Shown one piece after another: positions 46,836-57,287 of a stretch of 64,000 nucleotides of DNA. The first letter of the stretch is position 1, and each line of letters begins with the position of its first letter. The notes beneath the pieces are model-generated. The model ran no database searches and was not told where the DNA came from. It saw only the letters and a list, made by a program, of their open reading frames with translations. Both the position numbers and the translations under genes were made by a program. The stretch comes from Plotosus lineatus (lineage: Eukaryota > Chordata > Actinopteri > Siluriformes > Plotosidae), in assembly GCA_024760905.1 (NCBI GenBank), contig CM045745.1:1722501-1786500 (forward strand), in the 5' to 3' direction.

Positions 46836-46920
46836 AGTAGACAGAAGGTCACCACCTTACGACTGTCTGAGTTTGTGTCCACACATGACAAAAAAAAAAG
46901 AAATTATGTACATATATTGT

Positions 46921-47040
46921 GTCTTCCTTTCGGCTTTCTCCCTTTTACTCGGGAGTCGCCACAGCGAATCATCTGATTCACACGTTTGATTTGGCAGAGG
47001 CTTTTACGTCAGATGCCCTTCCTGTCACAACCCTTTTTAT
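46921..47040 (-). repeat. SINE family A, RTE-derived end only
   Basis: The complement of 'aaagccgaaaggaag', 'gcgactcccgagtaaaaggg' and 'gggttgtgacaggaagggca'. It stops just before the next, oppositely oriented SINE A. Confidence 0.85.
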
Positions 47041-47046
47041 ATATAT

Positions 47047-47388
47047 GGGGCAGTGGAGGTCTAGTGGATAAGGGCGCAGGAACGCTGATCCTAAGGTTGG
47101 GGGTTTGAGTCCCCACAGGGTTGTCACTGTCCCCCCCCAGTGCAGCTAACTGGGTTATCAAAGGCGGGCCATGTCTGTCACTGTCTATGGTGTGAGGTAT
47201 GTAAAAGAACCATTGCTGACTTTCGTAAAGAGGAGCTGCAAAGCCGTCAGTGTGTTTCTGTCCCTTGCTAAAAGGGTTGTGACAGGAAGGGCATCCGACA
47301 TAAAAATCTATGCCAAAACAAATGTGCGAATCAGATGATTTGCTGTGATGACTCCTGAGAAAAGGGAAAAAGCCGAAAGGAAGAAAGA
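47047..47388 (+). repeat. SINE family A, complete
   Basis: The head 'ggggcagtggaggtctagtgg' has a shortened box B region ('gggggtttgagtcccc'). The common body is followed by the RTE-derived end to 'gccgaaaggaag' and an A run. With 46921-47040 it forms an inverted pair whose RTE-derived tails face outward. Confidence 0.9.
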
Positions 47389-47849
47389 AAAAAAAAAAAA
47401 TATATATATCTTATATACTTGGGTATGATGTATGTGAATATCATCAGGCAATCCGAGCTGGTTCAAGTCAATTTGTGAGGATCAAATGTACTAAACCATC
47501 TACATGTATTCAATAAGAAAAACATGAGAAAGATTCAAACATTCATCACAAGAAATAAACAAATGCAACAAATGTAGGGTTAGGGCAGGCACAAACCAGT
47601 GTCCTCACATTGGTCCCAAGCTCGAATAAATGCAGAGGGTTGCAACAGGAAGGACATACGGCATAAAACTTTTGCCAGAATACATAATGCAATTCGTCAA
47701 AACAAATTTCATATCGGATCGGTCGAGGCCTGGGCTAATAATGACCACCATCAGTGCTGTTAACCAACAGGGTGCTGGTGGAAATTGGACTACTGTTGGT
47801 CGAAGAAGGAGAGGCGGGTGGCGTGTCCGTAGGCAGAGAGAGAAGAGGA

Positions 47850-48093
47850 AAGGCATGAGTCTAGGACTGAGAGCAGGGTGGAAAAGGTGGAGAGCTGGCC
47901 GACATGATGCAGAGGAGGAAGATGGACATACTGTGTGTTCCGGAGACCAGCTGGAAAGGTAGCAAGGCTAGAAGCTTAGGAGCAGGGTTTAAGCTGTTTT
48001 ATCATGGTGTGGATGGGAAGAGAAATGGAGTAGGAGTCATCTTGAAGGAGGGGTTTGTCAGGAATGTTCTAGAAGTGAAATGAGTGTCAGACA
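47850..48093 (+). pseudogene. RTE endonuclease N-terminus, with deletion
   Basis: After MSLGLRAG the stretch that reads LNVGTMTGKG in the 29-kb copy is missing, so about 40 bases are deleted. 'gtgttccggagaccagctgg' corresponds to the CVQKTRW region. It is cut by the nested LINE at 48093. Confidence 0.7.
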
Positions 48094-48195
48094 TAATGGG
48101 GGATAATGGATCAGCGTTCACGTCATAGACATAATGGGGGATAATGGATCAGCGTTCACGTCGCATCCCTCGTCAGTACCCATCTGGGGAAACTA

Positions 48196-49155
48196 ATGAT
48201 CCAAACCAGCCGACTGAATTCTAAAATGAATCCCAGTCCTCAGCCAAACAACAACAATAACAACAAAAATGGACGCCACGACTTTCAAGACGTCGGCCCC
48301 ACTATGCGACTCCTCCAAATCAATGTGGAGGGCCTATCAGCTGCCAAGCGAGAAATACTTTCTGAAATATGCCCTACCAACAACATAGATGTGATCTGCA
48401 TCCAGGAAACACATGTTGCTGCTGATGCACCTGCATGCCGCCTCAAGGTAAATGGATATGATCTTATTTCCTTGTATGGCCATAACAAGCATGGACGGGC
48501 AACATACGTACGCTCAGACATGGCAGATGTTGAAATGGTAGAATCAGCAGAATACTATGACACAATCCGTATTGGAAGCTACACCGTCACAAATGTGTAC
48601 AAACCTCCGCTTGCCCAATGGTCTGATGCACCACTTCCAAACTATCAACACCCAGCTATTTATTTGGGGGACTTTAATAGCCACCATACCATCTGGGGAT
48701 ATGATAGAGAAGATGAGAATGGTGACTGGCTGATAGAATGGGCTTCATCAAACAATCTCCACCTAGTCTTAGACCTGAAGCAGCGCCGGTCTTTCCACTC
48801 AGCACGATGGAACCAAGGATACTCCCCAGACTTATGCTGGGTTACAACCTCAGAAGGCCATCCTCTCCAAGCTACACCTCAGGTGCTAGATGATTTCCCA
48901 AAAAGTCAGCACAGACCCATTGTGATACACATTGGACTCCGGATACCACTCACCAAATCTGTTGAGAAACCGAGATGGAACTTTAGGAAGGCTGACTGGG
49001 AAATGTATACTGAAAAACTGAAAAGAGCATTGTCTGTATACCCAAAACTGGCATCCCCATTGAGAAATGCTTTGAAAGATTCCGCTTTGCAATCTACAAA
49101 GCTGCAGGAAGTACCATCCCAAGGGGGTACAGACCAACATACACCCCATGCCTAA
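48196..49155 (+). pseudogene. Nested LINE endonuclease domain (319 codons open)
   Basis: The first likely start is at 48226 (MNPSPQP, after an upstream in-frame ATG at 48196). An Asn-rich stretch (NNNNNNKNG) precedes the APE endonuclease. Its motifs are RLLQINVEGLS, VICIQETH (catalytic Glu), NVYKPP, YLGDFNSHHTIWG, SPDLCWV and SQHRPIVI (Gln for the usual Asp before the catalytic His). The frame is open through the whole domain. A frameshift at about 49070-49080 separates it from the following linker frame, so the full ORF is broken. Confidence 0.85.
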
Positions 49156-49700
49156 ACGAAGAATGCCAACAACTCTTGACAGAGTACCAGGAGTCTGGAA
49201 GCACTGATATTGCCGACCACCTGATAAGTGCACTAGATAACGCACGTCGGGCAAGATGGGAAGAGCTTACTGAAAAACAGAACTTTACCCACTCAAGCCG
49301 CAAAGCCTGGAAGCTTCTTAGACACCTCGGAACAGGACAGCAACCACCAAAATTGTCACGCCCAAGTGTGAAACCGAATGCTGTTGCTAACCATTTAGTG
49401 AAGCTTGGGAAAACTCCCATTGAAAAGACCCAAAGAAAAAAGTTGTGAAAGAGCTTGAGACTTTAGAAGGTCTGCCCATACAAATACAACCCAAGCTGAA
49501 ACAGTTGTAAGTGCAGAGGTCACTACTGCTCTGAAGTCACTGAAATCTGGGAAGGCAGCAGGATATGATGGAATCTTTCCAGAATTCCTTTGTCACCTTG
49601 GACCACGTGCACAAACCTGGTTAGCAGCCTTCATGTCCCGTATTATACGTGAAAGACAATTGCCAAAGCTATGGAGAGAAGCAAAGGTTATCGCTATCCT
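49080..49700 (+). pseudogene. Nested LINE linker and RT finger region, broken
   Basis: A frame at 49176-49448 contains RARWEELTEKQNFTHSSRKA and WKLLRHLGTGQQPPK, typical of the region between endonuclease and reverse transcriptase. After a stop at 49446, another frame reads VTTALKSLKSGKAAGYDGI, FPEFLCHLGP and LPKLWREAKVIAILKPG, the start of the reverse transcriptase. A further frame change near 49705-49712 leads to the main frame. Confidence 0.8.
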
Positions 49701-51218
49701 GAAACCCGGAAGGACCCAAAACTAGCATCTAGCTACCGACCCATATCCTTACTCTCAGTCTGCTATAAACTACTGGAACGCATTATCCTACACCGAATTA
49801 AGGATGATGTAGAAGCTGTACTCAACATTGACCAAGCCGGCTTTAGACCAGGTAGAAGCACCCAAGATCAGGTGCTAGCACTCACCACCTTTATAGAGAA
49901 TGGATTTCAGGAGAATAAAAAGACTGGTGCAGTTTTCCTAGACTTGACAGCTGCATATGATACAGTGTGGCACTCAGGTCTTCTACTGAAACTATCAAAA
50001 ATCCTTCCTTACTGGGTCGTAAACACAGTTGAGCTATTGCTACAGCACAGACGGTTCCGTGTTCATCTTGGTGGATACAGCAGTGCATGGCGAACACAGA
50101 AGAATGGACTACCCCAAGGTTCTGTCCTGGCACCAACTCTATTTGCACTGTACACCAGTGACCTACCCATCACACACTCTCGTAAGTTTGTATATGCAGT
50201 CGACATATGCTTTGCTCTCCAAGCAAAAACATTTGATGAATTGAATGAGAGATTAACTGAGGACATGAGTGATATGAGCACCTACTGTAAACAGTGGCGG
50301 CTTCAACCTAGTGTGAAGAAGACCGTTTCTAGTGTTTTCCATCTACACAACGCTAGAAGTAAACAAGAGCTGGATATAACACTCAACAACAGCCGCCTGT
50401 CTCATGATGCAAAACCAGTGTACCTTGGAGTCACCTTGGACAGGACTTTGACATACAAAGCCCACCTGCAAAAAGTAGCCAAGAAAGTTCAAACAAGAAA
50501 CAACCTTGTGCAGATGTTGGCTGGTACTACATGGGGAGCCAGTGCAAGGACACTACGTTCAGCAACATTAGCACTGTCATACTCTGTAGCGGAATACTGT
50601 GCTGCTGTCTGGAGGAACTCAGTTCACTGCAAACTAGTTGACACCAGATTGAACTGTGCTATGCGGACCATATCAGGTACACTAAAATCAACACATACAG
50701 ACTGGCTGCCAGTTATGTGTAATCTTGCCCCGCCAGATATCCGCAGGGAAGCTGTCACTGCAAAGTTACTGGACTCTACACTCCAGATCCCAGGCCTTCC
50801 CCTGCTGAATGATATTGAGCACCACCCACGATACCGACTGACTTCAAGAAAACCCATCTGGTCTAACCTGCCCACAACAAACTACCCCATGGTAGAAAAC
50901 TGGCAATCCAGATGGAATAAGGGAACAGCACCAAACAGGGACATCGTGAATGATCCAACAACTGCACTAAATGGTATGGATATTCGTCGAGACCTGTGGT
51001 GTAAATTGAATCGTTTTCGCTGCGGTACTGGCCCGTGCCGATACATGTTGGAAAAATGGGGATACATTGACTCACCAAATTGTGATTGTGGAGCTATCCA
51101 AACTATGCAGCACATACTACAAGAGTGCCCTGAAACACAACTGACAGGAGGCCTCTATGAACTACATGAGGCCACGGATGTCGCGGTTGAATGGCTGAGA
51201 AACAACAGCATACGATAG
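49671..51218 (+). pseudogene. Nested LINE reverse transcriptase, catalytic YADD mutated
   Basis: A 515-codon open frame, but its first ~13 codons are out of the protein's original frame. Motifs in order: SYRPISLLSVCYKLLERII, QAGFRPGRSTQDQVL, AVFLDLTAAYDTVWHSG (catalytic Asp kept), GLPQGSVLAPTLFALYT, then YAVDICFAL where YADD is expected (50193-50204). After this come GVTLDRTLTYKAHL, AEYCAAVWRNS and a C-terminal Cys/His motif CDCGAIQTMQHILQECP (51082-51132). The first Asp of the catalytic pair is Val, so polymerase activity should be lost even if the frame were intact. The long surviving frame suggests a fairly recent insertion. Confidence 0.88.
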
Positions 51219-51242
51219 AAGAAGAAGAAGAAGTGTCAGACA

Positions 51243-53788
51243 GAGTGATGAGTCTCAAGTTAGAAATTGAAGGCATGATGGTCAATGTTGTTAGTGCCTA
51301 GGCCCCACAGACAGGATGTGAGCTAGAAGAGAAGGAGTGATACTGGAGTGAGTCATATGAAGTGATGCAGAGTACCCCCAGAGGTGAAAGAGTGGTCATT
51401 GGTGCAGACTTCAATGAACATGTTGGTGCAGGCAGCAGAGGGGACGAGGAAGTGATGGGCAGATTTAGTATCCAGGACAGGAACACAGAAGGACAGATGT
51501 TGATAGATTTTGCAAAAAGGATGGAAATGGCTGTGGTGAATACTTTCTTCCAGAAGAAACAGGAGCACAGGGTGACTTATAAAAGTGGAGGTAGGAGCAC
51601 ACAGGTAGACTACATCTTGTGTAGGCGATGTAATTTGAAGGAAGTCAGTGACTACAAAGTAGTAGTGGTTGAGAGTGTTGCCAAACAGCATTGGGTGGTG
51701 GTGTGCAGCATGACGCTGACAGTGAGAAAGGTGAAGAAGGCAAAGACAGAGCACAAGACTAAGTGGTGGAAGCTGAAAAAGGAAGAGTGTTGTTTTGTTT
51801 TCAAGGAGGAGTTGAAAGATGCTTTGGGTGGTCAGGAAGTTCTTCCAGATGACCGGACAACTACAGCTAATGTAATCAGTGAGACAGGTAGGAGAGTACT
51901 TGGTGTGTCCTCTGGAAGGACAGTAGATAAGAAGACTTGGTGGTGGAATGAGGAAGTGCAGGAGTGTGTACAAAGGAAGAGGCTAAGAAGAAGTGGGACA
52001 CAGAGAGGACCAAGGAGAGTAAACAGGAGTACAGGGAGACACAGTGTAAGGCGAAGTGTAAGTGTAAGTGTAAGGTGGTGTCAAAGGCCAAACAGAGGGC
52101 GTATGATGACTTGTATGCTAGGTTGGACAGTAAGCAGAGAGAAAATGATTTATACAGGTTGACACAGCAGAGAAATAGAGATGGGAAGGACGTGCAGCAA
52201 GTTAGAGTGATTAAGGACAGAGTGGGAAATGTATTGACTGATGACAGAAGTGTGCTGGGAAGATGGAAAAAGTACTTTGACGAGCTAATGAATGAGGAAA
52301 ATGAGCGAGAAAAAAGAGTAGAAGAGGTGACTGTTGAGGACCAGGAAGTAACAAAGATTGGTAAGGGTAAAGTGAGGAGGGCACTGAAGAGGATGAAGAG
52401 TGAAAAGGCAGTTGGTCCTAATGACATACTGGTGGAGGTATGGAAGTGTCTAGGAGAGGTAGCAGTAGAACATTCAACAAGGTCTTAGAGAGTGAGAGGA
52501 TTCCGGATGAATGGAGAAGTGTGCTGGTGCCCATTTTTAAGAACAAGGGAGATGTGCAGAGTTGTGGCAACTACAGCGAGATAAAGTTGATGAGCCACAT
52601 GATGAAGTGATGGGAAAGAATAGTGGAAGCTAGACTAAGGGCAGAGGTCAGCATTTGTGAACAACAGTTTGGTTTCATGCCAAGAAAGAGCACCACAGAT
52701 GCAGTGTTTGCTTTGAGGATGTTAATAGAGAAGGTCAGAGAAATCCAGAGAGAGCTGCATTGAGCCTTTGTGGATCTGGAGAAAGAATACGACAGGGTGC
52801 CGAGAGAGGAACTGGGGTATTGCATGAGGAAGTCTGCAGTGGCAGAGAAGTATGTTAGAGTGGTGCAGGACATGTATGAGAGATGTAAGACAGTGGTGAG
52901 GTGTGCTGTGTTGGTGTGACAGAAGAGTTCAAGGTGGAGGTGGGACTGCATCAAGGGTCAGCTCTGAGCCCCTTCTTGTTTGTTATGGTGATGGACAGTC
53001 AAGGTTACACAGAAATCTCCATGGACTATGATGTTTGCAGATGACATTGTGATCTGTAGTGAGAGCAGAGAACAAGTGCAGGAAAATCTAGAGAGATGGA
53101 GGTATGCCCTGGAAAGGAGAGGAATGAAGGTTAGCCTCAGTAAAACAGAATAAATGTGTGTGAACGACAATGACCCAAGAGGAATGGTGAGGTTACAAGG
53201 AGCAGAGATAAAGAAGGTGGAGGATTTTAAGTACTTAGGCTCAACAATCCAAAGCAATGGAGAGTGTGGAAAAGAGGTGAAGAAGCATGTGCAGACAGTT
53301 GGAATGGTTCTAGAAAAGTGTCCGGTGTGATGTGCGATAGGAAGGTATCGGAAAGAATGAAAGGAAAAGTGTACAAGACGGTGATGAGGCCAGCGATGTT
53401 GTATGTTTTAGAAACAGTGGCGCTGACAAAAAGACAGGGGGTAGAACTGGAGGTAGCAGAGATGAAAATGTTGAGGTTCTCTTTGGGAGTGACGAGGATG
53501 GATCGGATCAGGAATGAGTACATCAGAGGGACAGCACATGTAAAAGGTTTTGGAGACAAAGTCAGAGAGGCTAGATTGAAATGGTTTGGACATGTACAGA
53601 GGAGGGATAGTGAGTATATTGGTAGTCGTATGCTGAGGTCGGAACTACCAATCAGAAGACCTAGAGGAAGACCAAAGAGAAGATTTATGGGTGTGGTGAA
53701 GGAGGACATGAAGGTAGTTGGAGTAAGAGAAGAAGATGCAGAGGATAGGGTGAGATGGAGGCAGATGATTCGCTGTGGTGACCCCTGA
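51243..53788 (+). pseudogene. RTE LINE endonuclease C-terminus and reverse transcriptase
   Basis: The endonuclease continues at 51362 with VVIGADFNEHVGAGSRGDEE, MGRFSIQDRNTEGQML and STQVDYILCRRC. The linker is at 51700-52160. Finger and palm pieces follow: DILVEVWKCLGEVAV, FGFMPRKSTTDAVFALRML, AFVDLEKEYDRVP (preceded by a TGA) and GLHQGSALSPFLFVMVMD. The catalytic FADDIVIC lies around 53033-53056. The C-terminal frame at 53264-53788 has GKVYKTVMRPAMLYVLET, RRDSEYIGSRMLRSELP and EDAEDRVRWRQMIRCGDP. Several stops and frameshifts inactivate it. The natural end of the protein lies 25 bases before the LINE 3' end. Confidence 0.88.
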
Positions 53789-53929
53789 AGGGAACAGCCG
53801 AAAGGAAAAGAAGATCACATGAAATAAACAAAAACATTATCAGCAGGATGTTCTGAAATGTTCACGTAAAATACAAAGTTTAAACCAATTTATATTAATG
53901 CAGAATTAATAACAAAATACTGGAGTGAG

Positions 53930-54023
53930 ACAAAAAAAAAAATCAAACATACAGAGGAATACGCGTGTGCGTGTGTGTGTGTGTGATTGTAGATACAAAC
54001 ATACATATGGAAAGACAAGCGCA

Positions 54024-54054
<31 letters not shown>

Positions 54055-54075
54055 AGTCCAACCAGAAAAAAGTAA

Positions 54076-54121
<46 letters not shown>

Positions 54122-54240
54122 ATATTATATTATCATCATCATCATCATCATCATTATTGTTATTATTGCTACTACGTATTGTGAATATTATTATTATTAT
54201 AAATATATTATTATAGTTATATATATTATTATAAGTGTTA
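53930..54240. repeat. Cluster of simple repeats: (GT)n, (GA)n, (TTA)n, (ATC)n
   Basis: GT run near 53966-53984, GA run near 54030-54053, TTA array at 54077-54120 and ATC array near 54131-54155, followed by TTA/TATA-rich sequence. Confidence 0.95.
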
Positions 54241-55138
54241 GCCTGACTCTGCTGCTTGGCCGGAATATTGCAGGGTTTTTGACATGAACCCGAACAAACA
54301 CCCAAACCATCTTATGGCCTGTTGGTCAGAACCAGCTGCGGTCGTAAGTTGGACACGACCTGTAAATGGTTCAAGAGTCATTAGTATAAACTATAGTGTA
54401 CAACCTGCCACTATCATTCATTCATGCATTCATTAATTTTTAGCCAACACGAAGCAAAGGCAGAGTACACAACAGTTCACCAGGCAATTTCAGGGCAGCA
54501 ATCGGCCACTATTACTTGTAAGATCTGTGACCTACAAAGAAGGAGGCACTAGGTCACTGTTTTCTTCACTCTGAAACACAAGCTGGAGATTTGATGTAAG
54601 AAGCTGCCTTTAATACCTTTAATAGGTTTGCCTGGGCCTTGTTCTTGCACAAGTCTTAGTTTCGTCCAGGTACTCCATTTTACTCCCACAGTCCAAAACC
54701 GTAGGACAGCTGGCAGTAGAAAAACAATTCGGTTTAATCACAGACCTGAAAGATAAATTTCCACATTACTGTGATATACAGAGGATTTCTTTACTTCATC
54801 AGCAGAGTGATATAACCCTTCCCTTGGGTTAACTTCGGGTTTTCACAAAGTCTGTCATTTTATAATCTCTGCAATTTTATAGTCTGTGCATTCTTCCTTA
54901 GCTGAATAATAGGCTGCTGGGTGGATGCTCCTAAAAGCAAGTGTTTAACCAGACAAATGTCCTAATTGCTCATGTGGAAGTGCTATCACTAAGAGTTGAT
55001 AATCAAAACAGTCACTTGACAGATGCCAACTCTTAGCAGAATGTGTAAATAAACACTGAGGCCAAAACCAGCATATGAACATCCTAGAGCGCACTGCTTC
55101 TCAAATAGTGGGGTATGATGTGGGGTATGATGCAGGAC
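54241..55138. other. Unique DNA with a small family C remnant
   Basis: Bases 54430-54500 and 54655-54720 ('gtactccattttactcccac', 'agtccaaaaccgtagg') look like decayed SINE C/B pieces. Otherwise nothing is recognised. Confidence 0.4.
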
Positions 55139-55341
55139 ACACACACACACACACACACATACACACACACACACACACACACCTACCTGCACGTATGAAT
55201 GTTAATGAAGGTTTTCTTTATTGTAAGTTGAACTATATTTCTTTATTTTTTTTTAATGTTAATAAAGATACAATGTGATGCAGAGGTGTACTCATAACAA
55301 TTTTATAGACGAATAATACTATTTATAGTTACTCGTGGGGT

Positions 55342-55374
<33 letters not shown>
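55139..55374. repeat. (AC)n and (GT)n microsatellites
   Basis: (AC)n at about 55139-55182 and (GT)n at about 55343-55374 followed by a G run. They are in opposite orientation about 160 bases apart and could pair in single-stranded form. Confidence 0.9.
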
Positions 55375-55377
<3 letters not shown>

Positions 55378-55904
55378 GGGGGTTCCAAATGTTTTTTTCT
55401 TCTTAGAAGGGAGGTCACAGAAAATAATTGAGACGCACTGACCTCGAGCAATCATGTATTAAAAGGACCTGCAAAATTCGAAAGTAGTAGAATTAGTATG
55501 AGAACACTTACAGAAAAGCTGATCTGTTTGAAAATAGAATTGGGACATGGGTGACCAGATTTGGTGTTAATGCCTGTTGTTGCCACTGGTTAAAGAACAC
55601 ATGGGACAGACTGCATAACCAGTGTGTTGATAACCACATTCTGTCTGAACAGGCCTTTGTTCTGCCTGTTAATTTGTGTGTTAGGTTCTCAGTGCTTGTA
55701 ACCAATCACATCAAAACTACAGTCCCAGAGGAACCAGTCTCTGTGGCACAATAGACCACATAAACCTTGAAAATATGAGTCTGCTCCATGGGTGTGACCC
55801 AACCATACAGGGTTACCCAATGAAACCTCCTATATTTTAAAGGTAAGTAAAAAGAAATCGGCAATGGTAACCTAATTATTATTGGCACACAATAAACTTT
55901 ATAT
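55375..55904. other. Unique DNA, nothing recognised
   Basis: Short open frames on both strands at 55508-55888, with no family match. Confidence 0.4.
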
Positions 55905-56205
55905 TTCCCCCCTTTTCCTCCCCTATCACACCACCACCACCGACGAGGGAGGGGCTAAAGCATGCACACACCCCCTCTGTGATTGCTTCTTTTTGAACTG
56001 CAGCACCATGTTCATTTAAGGGCTTTCTAACACACTCAGAGGGAAATCTCTATCCACCCCCTCATAAGAATGAGCTCAGAGATGCCCTTGATTGGCTGGC
56101 GATCGTTATGAGTGACAGGGAACGGCTGTTTTCATTAAATCGGATTCGAACTTGCGATCACCGGGTTAATAGTCATGTACCCTGTCGATGTGCCACTTGG
56201 GCGCC
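55905..56205 (-). repeat. SINE family E (tRNA-headed), single copy
   Basis: The minus strand begins 'ggcgcccaagtggcacatcg' and continues with 'cccggtgatcgcaagttcg' and 'aatccgatttaatg'. Box B (gttcgaatcc) is intact. The body has 'gtgctgcagttcaaaaagaa', 'gcaatcacagagggggtgtg' and a GT/G-rich end ('gaggggctaaag' on plus). Head and body are unlike families A-D. Confidence 0.7.
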
Positions 56206-56925
56206 AAAACTTGATTTAATACCGTTTTTATTCAGCATTAGTTTACAGTGAACTTATTGAGGCAGGCGAGAAAGTGCTAAGTTCTGTTGGTAGCCAAACC
56301 CAACTTGAACACCTTGTGCTTGAAGAACTGTGGGGTTTCAGTTAAATGAAGCTGTGGCACACACAGCGTGAGGATCATTAGAAGTGCTGAGGGACATTTA
56401 CCACATAAATGCAGTTTCCCTCAGTCTCTGATTGCCAAACGGTCATTGTTGCTAGTATTTGTACAAACATATACCTGACTTGAGTACTTTTACCCCACAA
56501 ATCCCTTTATGACTCATTTGAATATCCAAAACATCTGCAAAGACTTGAGTATTTCTTCCACAAAAAAAAAATCAGTAGATTAGGGAAGGTTGTATGTCAG
56601 TATTGATGAGTTGAGGCCTTAAATCTGGAGATTTTTGGTTTTAAATGATGCACTTCATGATTGTAGTGTCAGTGGACTTCAAAGTGATGTGTCAATAAAA
56701 TGTTAATAGTGACATAATGTGCTTTTTACATTTAATACTCATGGTTCTAAAGTACTGCACTGATCAAAACAAAGCTTGGTATGTAAAACTCTTTGTGAAC
56801 CTGATGAAGGAAAAGGTGCTGCATTAAAAAAACATGGCCATCACAAGTCACTGAATTTGTGATAATATATAGTAATAATTATTAATATACAATTGAGCCA
56901 ATGTCAATTACTAATGCAATGTGAA
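56206..56925. other. Unique AT-rich DNA, nothing recognised
   Basis: No gene or known repeat. Confidence 0.4.
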
Positions 56926-56938
56926 ACATTTGAAAGCA

Positions 56939-57274
56939 GAGAGATTTCCTTGTGGTGTCTTCCCTTTTTTTCAGGAGTCGCCACAGCGAATGATTTTGCA
57001 CGTTTGATTTGGTTCATAGGTTTTTACGTCGGATGCCCTTCCTGTCACAACCCTTTTTACGGACTTTGCAGCTCCTCTTTACGAAAGTCAGCAATGGTTC
57101 TTTTACATCAATCTCTCACCATAGACAGTGACAGACATGGCCCGCCTTTGATAACCCAGTTAGCCGCACTGGGGGGGACAGTGACAACCTTGTGGAGAGT
57201 GGGACTCGAACCCCCAACCTTTGGATCAGCGATCCAGTGCCCTATACCACCAGGCTACCACTACCCAGTGTTTC
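56939..57274 (-). mobile_element. SINE family A, complete, with 13-bp TSD
   Basis: The minus strand has the head 'gggtagtggtagcctggtgg', box B-like 'gggttcgagtcccac', the common body and the RTE-derived end ('aagggttgtgacaggaaggg', 'attcgctgtggcgactcc', 'aaaaaaagggaagacac'). It is flanked by acatttgaaagca at 56926-56938 and 57275-57287, a perfect 13-bp TSD. Confidence 0.9.
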
Positions 57275-57287
57275 ACATTTGAAAGCA

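Larger units (their letters stand above)
48094..51231 (+). mobile_element. Nested LINE of a second clade (Jockey/I-like group), 3.1 kb
   Basis: Inserted into the endonuclease part of the RTE LINE. It is flanked by an 11-bp TSD, agtgtcagaca, at 48083-48093 and 51232-51242. It ends in (GAA)n. It carries an endonuclease frame, a reverse transcriptase frame and a C-terminal Cys/His motif. The 5' end has a 38-bp tandem repeat. The protein sequence differs from RTE, Rex3 and L2. The exact clade (Jockey, I/Nimb or a relative) cannot be fixed by eye. Confidence 0.88.
47564..53813 (+). mobile_element. RTE-clade LINE, full length, interrupted by another LINE
   Basis: The 5' part is 47564-48093 and the 3' part 51243-53813 (about 3.1 kb when the insert is set aside). 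The 5' end starts TGCA, and 47637-47680 is the SINE A-like segment. The 3' end is 'gaacagccgaaaggaaaagaag'. The whole is flanked by a 19-bp TSD, 47545-47563 and 53814-53832 (18 of 19 match). The insert at 48094-51231 has its own TSD, so the order of events is clear. Confidence 0.92.

Noticed and set aside
51353..51973. 206-codon minus-strand open frame
   Set aside because: Antisense shadow of the RTE endonuclease (plus strand at 51362-52162).
53930..54240. CRISPR-like regular repeats
   Set aside because: These are mono-, di- and trinucleotide repeats in a vertebrate-type genome. No repeat-spacer structure is present anywhere in the window.
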